5,312 bases of DNA from Chlamydiales bacterium. GTDB taxonomy: Bacteria > Chlamydiota > Chlamydiia > Chlamydiales > FEN-1388. Shown here piece after piece: positions 1 to 4,787 of this stretch; within the stretch, counting starts at the first letter, position 1; each line of letters begins with the position of its first letter. The position numbers and the translations under genes are program-made. The notes beneath the pieces are model-generated. The model searched no databases and was not told the DNA's origin. It saw only the letters and a program-made list of their open reading frames with translations. Where the stretch lies: assembly GCA_021372185.1 (NCBI GenBank), contig JAJFUY010000172.1, positions 1 to 5,312 of the forward strand, written 5' to 3'.

Positions 1-498
1 CCCCGCAATAATATTCTTATTTAGTTCTTTCTTATATGGTTCTTTCTTCTGTCGTTTACTTTCCGGCACCCGTGTCACCCAAACTCCGGCACCCCTGTCC
101 CCCAAATTCCGGCACGTTAATTTGTTTTTGAAAAATTCGTGATTCTCCCTCCAGATATCGATTATAATGACCGTTTCTGGCTGCTCTTTTTTTCGATCGC
201 ATTGCGTGATTTGGATTAAACTTTTTCCGCCAAGTATCGCAAATTTTTTGGACAATACTTTTTTTGATTTTGTAATTGTTTTGTCGGACAATCCTGTTTT
301 CTTTTCTAATGCTCGAATCCCATACCAGCAAGCTCCATGTTCGCCGGCTATTCTTCGATAAGCAGTGTATAATACTAAATCCGTCGCTGAAATTTGGCGC
401 GCCTCAAGAAGTTCGAAAACTACATTTGGGATTTCAGTTCTGTAATCTCTTGGTGATTCTTGGAAAACGATCTGTGTTTGATTAGCGTAATTGGACAT
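1..498 (-). CDS. Winged-helix replication-initiator-like phage protein (C-terminus beyond left edge)
   Basis: An open frame of 166 codons runs from ATG at 498-496 to the window edge with no stop. The start is supported by AGGGAG about 6 nt upstream on the minus strand. Residues 1-35 form a short leader. Residues about 36-100 look like a winged helix: a helix with LVLYTAYRRIAGEHG, then a helix-turn-helix near residues 58-84 with WYGIRALEKKTGLSDKTI, then a beta wing ending LIQIT. This is the form of DNA-binding N-terminal domains in phage replisome organisers and lambda O-like proteins (family knowledge). From about residue 128 the composition changes to Gly/Arg/Val and then KKEPYKKEL, and this part is encoded by tandem 23-bp repeats. 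The inference is an origin-binding replication initiator carrying its own origin inside the gene. It diverges from the portal operon. A phage transcription regulator with the same fold is the main alternative. The missing C-terminus, which would show a helicase-loader interaction region, limits the call. Confidence 0.62.
   Translation of the reverse strand, partial: MSNYANQTQIVFQESPRDYRTEIPNVVFELLEARQISATDLVLYTAYRRIAGEHGACWYGIRALEKKTGLSDKTITKSKKVLSKKFAILGGKSLIQITQCDRKKEQPETVIIIDIWRENHEFFKNKLTCRNLGDRGAGVWVTRVPESKRQKKEPYKKELNKNIIAG
24..48 (-). repeat. Short pyrimidine/purine direct repeat next to iterons, possible unwinding region
   Basis: The 10-mer GTTCTTTCTT occurs at 24-33 and 39-48 (15 bp apart), within a strongly T-rich stretch that is A-rich on the coding strand of the initiator gene. 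It lies directly downstream of the 23-bp repeats in the direction of that gene. In lambda-type origins an AT-rich strand-opening segment sits beside the iterons. The 15-bp spacing also equals five codons and encodes repeated KKE, so protein-level repetition explains it equally well. Confidence 0.3.
61..116 (-). repeat. 23-bp tandem direct repeats (iteron-like) inside the initiator gene
   Basis: Two adjacent 23-bp units (61-83 and 84-106) match at 20 of 23 positions, and a third partial unit (107-116) matches the first nine bases. On the minus strand each unit begins TTTGGG and ends GGTGCCGGA, with GACA in the middle. The unit length is not a multiple of three, so the two copies are read in different frames and encode different residues. 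The DNA rather than the protein therefore appears to be conserved. The block is GC-rich in an AT-rich surround. Iterons of about this length inside a replication gene are the known design of lambdoid origins, so this is a candidate replication origin. Further copies could lie outside the window only on the far side of the A-rich flank. Confidence 0.6.
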
Positions 499-524
499 AA
501 TTGACTCCCTTTTTTAATATTTGG

Positions 525-553
525 TTACAAAAAATTCGGAAGTCTGATATAGT
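525..553 (+). promoter_or_regulatory. Candidate rightward extended -10 promoter inside the palindrome
   Basis: TGATATAGT (545-553) supplies an extended -10 (TG, one base, TATAGT, 5 of 6 to consensus), with a weak -35 TTACAA (525-530) at 17-bp spacing. Transcription would start near 560, immediately before the rightward terminator at 592-626, giving an RNA of roughly 65 nt or, on read-through, the mRNA of the portal operon. Because the element lies in a palindrome arm, the mirror arm carries a similar leftward extended -10 (TGATATAAC, plus coordinates 581-573), which could serve the initiator gene. AT-rich DNA yields such matches by chance, so this is tentative. Confidence 0.3.
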
Positions 554-590
554 CTGAAAATACACTATTTCAGTTATATCAGACTTCCGA
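529..590 (-). terminator. Large palindrome with T6 tail: leftward intrinsic terminator or attenuator before the initiator gene
   Basis: Perfect 15-bp arms lie at 536-550 and 576-590 (outer sequence TCGGAAGTCTGATAT). The stem gains a further A-T pair and, after a small bulge, a 6-bp inner stem CTGAAA/TTTCAG (554-559/568-573) with an 8-base loop. Read on the minus strand, the hairpin is followed at once by ATTTTTTG (A6 at 529-534 on the plus strand), which is the form of an intrinsic terminator. It ends only about 30 bp before the initiator ATG. It could stop leftward read-through, attenuate the initiator mRNA, or act as a protein-binding operator. On the plus strand no T-run follows, so it would not terminate rightward transcription. 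Confidence 0.55.
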
Positions 591-591
591 T

Positions 592-626
592 AAGCCCAAC
601 TTTAAACGGTTGGGCTTTGTCTCTTT
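592..626 (+). terminator. Rightward rho-independent terminator upstream of the portal operon
   Basis: A 9-bp perfect GC-containing stem, AAGCCCAAC (592-600) and GTTGGGCTT (609-617), encloses an 8-base loop and is followed by the T-rich TGTCTCTTT. There is no comparable T-run on the other strand. No rightward gene lies upstream in the window, so it must end a short leader RNA, an antisense RNA, or transcription entering across the initiator gene. Confidence 0.7.
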
Positions 627-733
627 AAGCATCATACGATATTCCCAATCCCGAAATTTGTCAAAATATTATTGATAGTTCGATATTTTCTTGATTAAAA
701 ATAAAAAAAAAGTTTAACTTCAAAAAATAATAG
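627..733 (+). promoter_or_regulatory. AT-rich leader of the portal operon with weak promoter candidates
   Basis: No gene is visible here. TTGTCA (658-663) with GATATT (682-687) at 18-bp spacing, and TTGATA (672-677) with TAAAAA (696-701) at 18-bp spacing, are possible sigma70-type promoters. An A9 tract (about 702-711) followed by GTTTAAC (712-718) lies just upstream of the portal ribosome binding region. Similar A-tract and GTTTAAC sequence precedes the scaffold gene. None of the promoter matches is strong enough to choose between them. Confidence 0.25.
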
Positions 734-752
734 TGACAAATATTTTTTTGAA
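734..752 (+). promoter_or_regulatory. T-rich 19-bp element upstream of portal (copy 1)
   Basis: TGACAAATATTTTTTTGAA matches 17 of 19 bases of a second copy at 4722-4740 upstream of the scaffold-like gene. The two differences are a swapped AT/TA in the middle. It ends 8 bp before the portal ATG. It does not make a good sigma70 promoter because no -10 lies at a fitting distance. A phage-specific promoter, regulator site or translation enhancer is possible. The function is not known. Confidence 0.4.
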
Positions 753-756
753 GGAA
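751..756 (+). promoter_or_regulatory. Shine-Dalgarno site that fixes the portal start
   Basis: AAGGAA precedes an in-frame TTG (758) and ATG (761). Only the ATG is well spaced (5 nt from AAGGA, against 2 nt for TTG), so the portal start is placed at 761. Confidence 0.7.
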
Positions 757-760
757 CTTG

Positions 761-2734
761 ATGCCCACGGATTACGATATAGTTTCAGACTATACACAAG
801 ACTATAATCGTTCCTACATGCTTCTTAATACTTATTACGCTGAAGCTTATCGAGATGTAGGATTTTATTTGGGCAATCAATGGAGCCTTGACCAAATGAA
901 ATATTTAAATGATGAAAGACGAAATTCTTTTACATTTAACAAGTCACGCAAAACTATCAACATGGTTAGTGGATATTTAAGTGCTAACCAAATGCAAAGC
1001 GTAGTTATCCCAAGAGAAAATTCAAACCCTGAGACGGCTGATCAACTTACAGAATTGCTTCAGATACAAATGAAACCAAAAGGTTACAAAGTCTCAAATA
1101 AGGCAAAACACAACAGCCTTGTCTCAGGCGTTTCTTGGGTGTCTCCATGGATTGATTATCGACAAGATTATGTTAATGGCCGCATAGAATTTCACTTGGA
1201 TAATTGGAATGATGTGATCTGGGACCCGTTTTCGTATCGCATGGATTTAGAAGACTGTACGTTTGTAGCTCGTAGGAAATACCTAAGCAAAGATGTCATT
1301 AAATCTCTTGTTCCTGGATGCGAAAGAGAAGTCGATGCAATGGGATATGGTAACCGTGATGAAAAATTCACATATGAGCCTTACGCAAGACAGTGGGGGC
1401 TGCAAGAGCTGCTGGCCTACAACGAATATTGGAAACAACGATACAAGAAAGGCTGGATACTTGTTGATCGCACGACGGGGGAACAAAAACCTTGGAAAGG
1501 CGACAAGAAACGTTTGGAAATGCTCCAGCGATTTTTCCCAAACCTTGCAGTTATCGAAGGATACTATCGCACTGTTGAATATAACATTATCGTCGAAAAT
1601 CGTCTCTTGTATAGCGGAGAAGATCCTTGGGGCCTTGGAGAATATCCGTTTGTGCCCTACTATTGCGTATTTGACCCCTCCTACGATCTCTTTCAGTGGA
1701 AAATACAAGGCCTCCAAAGACTGCTACGTGATTCCAACGAAGAATACAACATGAGAAAGTCAAAACTGTTGGATATTATGGACTCTCAAATCGGCAGTGG
1801 ATGGAAAGCTAAATCGGGTGCGGTTTCTAACCCTAAATCTCTCTTCCAAACCGGACAAGGCAAAGTTGTGTTTTTCAATCCAGGATTCGAAATAACAGAT
1901 GCTGAAAGAATCGATCCTCCTTCGCTGCCCGAGAGTTTATTTGCGTTACAGGATTCGTTCGATGCAGACATCAAAGATTACATAGATTTAGGCGCTTTAG
2001 GAAATGACCAAACAGATCGAATGTCTGCCATGTTGTTTAAAATGAAGCAAAGCATGGCAATTATGCAGCTTGGTCCTGTGATGGATAATTTCCGTGAGGC
2101 TGATTATTTGCTAAACAAAAAAGTCTTAAAACTGATTCAAAAGTTTACCCCAGAAAAAGTTGAGCGATTAATTAAACAAAAGCCGACTCAAGAATTTTAC
2201 AACGGCACTTTCCTTGAATACGACATAGACTTTGCAGAATACCCCATGACAGATAATCAGAAACAGCAAGCATTTATGCAAGCATGGTCAATGAAAATGG
2301 GAGGCGTAGATGTTCCTGATGAGATTTTGTGGGAGCTGTCACCGTATCCTATCAGCAAGAAAGGCATGGAACTTATCCAAAAAAGACAACAAGCAGCAGA
2401 AGCTCAACAGCAGCAAGAAGTCGAAGACAAGCAACAAGTCAACGAACTCTTGCAGGCGAAAGCGTTTGGAGATGTGGCTTTAGGGCAAGAGCGGCTTAGC
2501 AGAATTAAATACGATGCAGCTCTTAGTGAAGAACGATTGGCAGCCGCGCAAGAAGAAAGAAGTCGTGGTGCATTGAATGAAGTACGGGCTATTAAAGAGC
2601 TTGATGAAATCGAAATTAACAATGCAGCAAAAGTGCTTGAGATGATTCGTGGAATTGAAGAAGAACAAAGACTAAAGCAAGCCGACACAGTTGTTCCCCA
2701 ACCAGCAGTTACAGGATCAATAAATGAACAATGA
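761..2734 (+). CDS. Phage portal protein, P22-like podovirus type
   Basis: This 657-residue protein would form the dodecameric ring at the capsid vertex that nucleates assembly, docks the terminase for DNA packaging, and carries the tail. P22-family portal features are visible in order: an N-terminal helical segment (residues about 10-45, DYNRSY through YLGNQW); an NKSRKTINMVSGYL segment (60-73); the WDPFSYRMDLEDCTFV motif (154-169); a YPFVP beta segment followed by a GLQRLLRDSNEEYNMRKS helix (about 295-334), typical of the clip/stem side of the family; and GNDQTDRMSAMLFKMKQS (414-431). The C-terminus (about 532-640) is a long Gln/Glu/Ala/Lys-rich helix with QQAAEAQQQQ, comparable in place to the P22 portal barrel. 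The length is slightly below P22 portal (about 725). It is the first gene of the rightward structural string, and its last codons overlap the next gene by 11 nt. The large terminase is not adjacent upstream, unlike in P22. Confidence 0.9.
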   Translation: MPTDYDIVSDYTQDYNRSYMLLNTYYAEAYRDVGFYLGNQWSLDQMKYLNDERRNSFTFNKSRKTINMVSGYLSANQMQSVVIPRENSNPETADQLTELLQIQMKPKGYKVSNKAKHNSLVSGVSWVSPWIDYRQDYVNGRIEFHLDNWNDVIWDPFSYRMDLEDCTFVARRKYLSKDVIKSLVPGCEREVDAMGYGNRDEKFTYEPYARQWGLQELLAYNEYWKQRYKKGWILVDRTTGEQKPWKGDKKRLEMLQRFFPNLAVIEGYYRTVEYNIIVENRLLYSGEDPWGLGEYPFVPYYCVFDPSYDLFQWKIQGLQRLLRDSNEEYNMRKSKLLDIMDSQIGSGWKAKSGAVSNPKSLFQTGQGKVVFFNPGFEITDAERIDPPSLPESLFALQDSFDADIKDYIDLGALGNDQTDRMSAMLFKMKQSMAIMQLGPVMDNFREADYLLNKKVLKLIQKFTPEKVERLIKQKPTQEFYNGTFLEYDIDFAEYPMTDNQKQQAFMQAWSMKMGGVDVPDEILWELSPYPISKKGMELIQKRQQAAEAQQQQEVEDKQQVNELLQAKAFGDVALGQERLSRIKYDAALSEERLAAAQEERSRGALNEVRAIKELDEIEINNAAKVLEMIRGIEEEQRLKQADTVVPQPAVTGSINEQ

Positions 2735-3071
2735 TGGATGGGGGTTTTTGGGGGCTGGAACAAGCGATAATAGATTAGCTGGAGAGGACCTGCAACACAA
2801 TAGACAAAATCGAACAGCGGACGAATTACACGTTCCTGTAAGGATTGTAAAACAACCAAGAGAATCAGGGGGACCAATGAAACATCATTTAACACATGCA
2901 GAAGAAGTAAAGGGTGGACATCATTCACATGAGCATCATCCTATGCATCATCATTTAGAAGAAGAAAAGCATAGGCATGAAAAAGCTATGGAACATCATC
3001 ATCATCATTTAGAAAGACATCATGGGCGTCATTATAATACGCAACATGGACATGATCACCATAAATATTAA
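2724..3071 (+). CDS. Histidine-rich small protein (unknown function)
   Basis: A 115-residue frame overlaps the portal stop by 11 nt, with AGGA 7 nt before its ATG. Residues 1-51 are ordinary (Asn/Arg/Gly-rich, ending VKQPRESGGP). Residues 52-115 contain 25 His in 64, with clusters of two to five (a run of five at 91-95) mixed with Glu, Lys and Arg. There is no signal peptide or membrane segment. A second in-frame ATG at 2877 has its own GGGGGA close upstream and would make just the His-rich part (64 residues), so two products are possible. The segment LEEEKHRHEKAM (78-89) resembles a helix motif in the next three genes, and VKQPRESGGPM resembles LKQGSEGPTM two genes downstream, which argues that the longer form is real. 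Metal binding or pH-dependent folding is a guess from composition only. The function is not recognised. Confidence 0.75.
   Translation: MNNDGWGFLGAGTSDNRLAGEDLQHNRQNRTADELHVPVRIVKQPRESGGPMKHHLTHAEEVKGGHHSHEHHPMHHHLEEEKHRHEKAMEHHHHHLERHHGRHYNTQHGHDHHKY
2868..2879 (+). promoter_or_regulatory. Internal ribosome binding site and alternative start in the His-rich gene
   Basis: GGGGGA (2868-2873) lies 3 nt before an in-frame ATG (2877-2879). Initiation here would yield a 64-residue, 39% histidine protein. The spacing is short, so this is a possible secondary start and not the preferred one. Confidence 0.35.
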
Positions 3072-3080
3072 GAGGAAATT

Positions 3081-3311
3081 ATGTATATGCACGATTTATT
3101 AGCAATTCCTCAACATAAGCTAGATCAGTATGAAATGGGCGAATTAGATCTTAGCTTTGCAAATCAGCTTGATACTGTAGGCATGCAACCACACTCACGT
3201 GAGTATTTAGAAAGAGAAATGAATTTCATGAGAAGTGAGCGAAAGTTTGAAATGATTGCAGGGCAAATGTTGGATTATCCAGAAGGAATTCAATTTAGCG
3301 GAAAACCATGA
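3081..3311 (+). CDS. Small helical phage protein, 76 residues (unknown)
   Basis: It starts 9 bp after the His-rich gene. AGAGGA overlaps that gene's stop and sits 4 nt before ATG 3081. A second ATG two codons later (3087) has 10-nt spacing and is also possible. The protein is acidic to neutral and predicted to be mostly helical, with a central amphipathic stretch (residues about 39-62) including EREMNFMRSERKFEM. Its MNFMRSERKFE part (47-57) aligns, with one gap, to MQFMMENERKQHE in the next gene. There is no Cys, signal peptide or membrane segment. Its stop overlaps the next start as ATGA, so translation is probably coupled. No known family is recognised. Its place between portal and scaffold suggests a minor virion or assembly component. 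Confidence 0.75.
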   Translation: MYMHDLLAIPQHKLDQYEMGELDLSFANQLDTVGMQPHSREYLEREMNFMRSERKFEMIAGQMLDYPEGIQFSGKP

Positions 3312-3541
3312 CAGCAAGTTTGTATCAAGGACAAGGCAATTATACAAGTGTTGTAGGAAAAAAGATGAAAACTAAATTGCCTGGTCCAATTCATGCCTTA
3401 AAACAAGGATCAGAAGGACCAACAATGAGCGACATGCAATTTATGATGGAGAATGAGCGCAAGCAACACGAAGACGCTTATCGTTACGCACATGGAAGTC
3501 ATGCAAGTGATAATGTCCCTTTAGGAAAGCATTCTTTTTAG
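3308..3541 (+). CDS. Small phage protein, 77 residues, with ExERxxHE helix motif (unknown)
   Basis: It starts within an ATGA overlap with the preceding stop. The Shine-Dalgarno is modest (GCGGAAA). Residues 1-40 are Gly/Lys-containing and probably extended (YQGQGNY, KLPGPIHALKQGSEGPTM). Residues 41-60 form an amphipathic helix with MQFMMENERKQHEDAY. The tail is Gly/Ser/His-rich and ends GKHSF. A second in-frame ATG (3425, residue 40) has AAGGA 6 nt upstream, so a 38-residue short form is possible, parallel to the internal start in the His-rich gene. PIHALKQGSEGPTM resembles PVRIVKQPRESGGPM of the His-rich protein in sequence and in position relative to the helix. No family is recognised. Confidence 0.75.
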   Translation: MTASLYQGQGNYTSVVGKKMKTKLPGPIHALKQGSEGPTMSDMQFMMENERKQHEDAYRYAHGSHASDNVPLGKHSF

Positions 3542-3549
3542 GAGATAAA

Positions 3550-3891
3550 ATGGGAACAATATCGCAAGACGGCAATGCTCCAATGAATACTTTAAAGCCG
3601 CAGCCTGGTCAAACAAATGATTATGCCCCTAAGTTTCATCCCTTGCCAGGCGATTGGGCTAAGCAACAGTTAAGCAGAAATAACGCAGTATATAAAGAGA
3701 ATACAAGTAGAAAACAAGCAAATTACACTGAAATTCAACGAGCTTTAGACGCAGAAAGAGCGCAGCATGAATACTGGGAAGAATGGCAAGGAGTAAAGCC
3801 GGATAAAGCTGTATATGAAAATCCAAGAGAGCTGCAAAACACATTACTCCCAAGTGCCAAATACGGAACTGAAGGAAGAGGATATGGCTAA
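3550..3891 (+). CDS. Small phage protein, 113 residues, with ExERxxHE-type helix (unknown)
   Basis: AGGAG overlaps the previous TAG stop and lies 5 nt before ATG 3550, which fixes the start. Residues 1-35 are Pro/Gly/Asn-rich and probably unstructured. Residues 35-80 are helical, with IQRALDAERAQHEYWEEW (62-79) carrying the motif shared with the two genes before it: compared with the 77-residue protein, Q, ER and QHE are identical, with I/M, L/M and D/E substitutions. The end (80-113) is Pro/Tyr/Gly-rich and finishes GRGYG. There are no membrane or signal sequences. It overlaps the next gene by 8 nt. It resembles a short linker or capsid-associated protein in composition, but no family is recognised. 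Confidence 0.75.
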   Translation: MGTISQDGNAPMNTLKPQPGQTNDYAPKFHPLPGDWAKQQLSRNNAVYKENTSRKQANYTEIQRALDAERAQHEYWEEWQGVKPDKAVYENPRELQNTLLPSAKYGTEGRGYG

Positions 3892-4000
3892 AAAAACAGC
3901 TCTACAAAAAGCACGCAGCCAATTAAAAAAGGCTGACAGAGCAAGCACGCCTCTGGCTATTAAGAGGAAGTTAGACATAAAAAAGGAGAAAAAGTCATGA
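3884..4000 (+). CDS. 38-residue Lys/Arg-rich peptide (unknown)
   Basis: The ATG at 3884 follows GGAAGAGG with good spacing and overlaps the previous gene by 8 nt. The frame is open further upstream to an ATG at 3815, but that would overlap the previous gene by 77 nt and lacks a ribosome site, so the short form is chosen. Eleven Lys and three Arg against three acidic residues give a net charge near +11. The sequence starts MAKKTALQKARSQLKKADR, looks helical, and has a basic tail KKEKKS. Its stop forms ATGA with the next start. Nucleic-acid binding or contact with an acidic virion surface is plausible from charge alone. No family is recognised. Confidence 0.65.
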   Translation: MAKKTALQKARSQLKKADRASTPLAIKRKLDIKKEKKS

Positions 4001-4242
4001 GAGAGAACCCATCCGGTCATCAAGGTGGTTTCGAAAGCATGGAGCATGACAATGAGCGTCAGCCAATGGTGAGTCATCAATCCGAGACTACTCCAAAGAC
4101 TGTAGCTGAAGATTGGCAAGCCGGTGTTTACGAAATGAAACATGAAGCTATGGATGAAGCCTATGGATTAGCTGGAAAACGTGGTAATGCTAAAGATTTT
4201 GGCATGGCACATTCCCAGTTTAGAGAATATCCTTGGGCATAA
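3997..4242 (+). CDS. Small acidic-to-neutral phage protein, 81 residues (unknown)
   Basis: A strong AAGGAG (3983-3988) lies 8 nt before ATG 3997, which overlaps the preceding TGA. Residues 1-35 are polar (MRENPSGHQGGFESMEHDNE). Residues 36-60 look helical (VAEDWQAGVYEMKHEAMDEAY). The C-terminus is aromatic (FREYPWA). MEHDNERQ (15-22) faintly recalls the ENERKQ motif of earlier genes, too weakly to claim homology. It is the last gene of the uninterrupted string and is followed by a 39-bp gap without an obvious terminator. The function is not recognised. A minor structural protein is an inference from location. Confidence 0.75.
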   Translation: MRENPSGHQGGFESMEHDNERQPMVSHQSETTPKTVAEDWQAGVYEMKHEAMDEAYGLAGKRGNAKDFGMAHSQFREYPWA

Positions 4243-4281
4243 CTTATAGTTAAAAGTGAACATAAACGAGTATAAGTACAA

Positions 4282-4692
4282 ATGCAAACGACACTAATAG
4301 GACAAAAACGAAACTCCAACATGCAGGAGATGGGCGAGACGCGAGAACCAATGGCATTCGATTGCTGGACGGACGCTCAAAAACTCGCTGAACTGTATTC
4401 CAAAAGTTTAAATCATGACTTTTGGGTATTGTATGCTGCTAAGCCACACGTTAAAGACCCAAATGCAATAGTAGCAGGTTGGGAAATTATTGCGAAACGG
4501 CCGCCAGCTGCAATGGTAGGAGTGTTAGTCTTTAAGTGGTGTAATCAAAGCAAAAGATTAATGGTAGAACCGGATCTTTGCTTGCCATATGACATTCCAA
4601 TTAGTGAAACGGAACTGTCAAACAAAAGCAAAGATTACATACCAAGCATTGAAAAAGCAGCCAAAAAATCAGGTTCAATTGTATTGGCTTAA
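4282..4692 (+). CDS. Conserved-looking phage protein of unknown function, 136 residues
   Basis: A compact, apparently globular protein. Helix 27-45 (DCWTDAQKLAELYSKSL) is followed by alternating strands: FWVLYAAKP (47-55), AIVAGWEIIAKRP (62-74), MVGVLVFKWCNQSKRLMVEP (78-97). The acidic/polar C-terminus holds KDYIPSIEKAAKKSG. No signal or transmembrane segment stands out. The start is uncertain: ATG 4282 has only a poor ribosome site, and ATG 4321 and ATG 4351 are in-frame alternatives. The latter begins just before the folded part. Unlike the preceding genes it is not overlapped with its neighbours (39 bp before, 95 bp after), so it may be expressed separately or more weakly. It lies between portal and scaffold, consistent with a virion or head-assembly role, but I do not recognise a family. 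Confidence 0.75.
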   Translation: MQTTLIGQKRNSNMQEMGETREPMAFDCWTDAQKLAELYSKSLNHDFWVLYAAKPHVKDPNAIVAGWEIIAKRPPAAMVGVLVFKWCNQSKRLMVEPDLCLPYDIPISETELSNKSKDYIPSIEKAAKKSGSIVLA

Positions 4693-4721
4693 AGTAGATT
4701 TTAAAAAAATTTTGTTTAACA

Positions 4722-4740
4722 TGACAAATTATTTTTTGAA
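4722..4740 (+). promoter_or_regulatory. T-rich 19-bp element upstream of scaffold gene (copy 2)
   Basis: TGACAAATTATTTTTTGAA matches the element before the portal gene at 17 of 19 positions. As at the portal, GTTTAAC and an A-tract lie upstream, here GTTTAAC (4714-4720) separated from the element by one base. It ends 47 bp before the scaffold ATG, against 8 bp at the portal, so it is not simply part of a ribosome site. A shared promoter or operator is the leading inference. Confidence 0.4.
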
Positions 4741-4787
4741 ATACGGGCGTTAAAACAAGGTCTGTCGCCGAGACAAAAGGAAATAAA

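Noticed and set aside
56..331. 91-residue minus-strand frame starting inside the initiator gene
   Set aside because: It is out of frame with the initiator, which has the ribosome site and the winged-helix pattern.
758..760. TTG as portal start
   Set aside because: Only 2 nt from AAGGA. The ATG three bases later has proper spacing and is the normal codon.
1283..1754. Overlapping long frames on both strands inside the portal gene
   Set aside because: They lie wholly within the well-supported portal frame, lack ribosome sites and encode no recognisable fold.
2404..2928. 174-residue minus-strand frame rich in Ser, Leu and Cys
   Set aside because: It is the antisense shadow of the Gln/Glu/Ala-rich portal C-terminus, and its composition follows from that.
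2877..3068. CAT-rich DNA as a microsatellite or engineered His tag
   Set aside because: CAT runs are broken by CAC, GAA, AAG and other codons, and the clusters are scattered over 64 residues in a natural operon.
3815..4000. 61-residue version of the basic peptide
   Set aside because: It would overlap the preceding gene by 77 nt and lacks a ribosome site. ATG 3884 has a strong one.
4760..4774. Small hairpin GTCT/AGAC before the scaffold gene
   Set aside because: A 4-bp stem with no T-run is too weak for a terminator.
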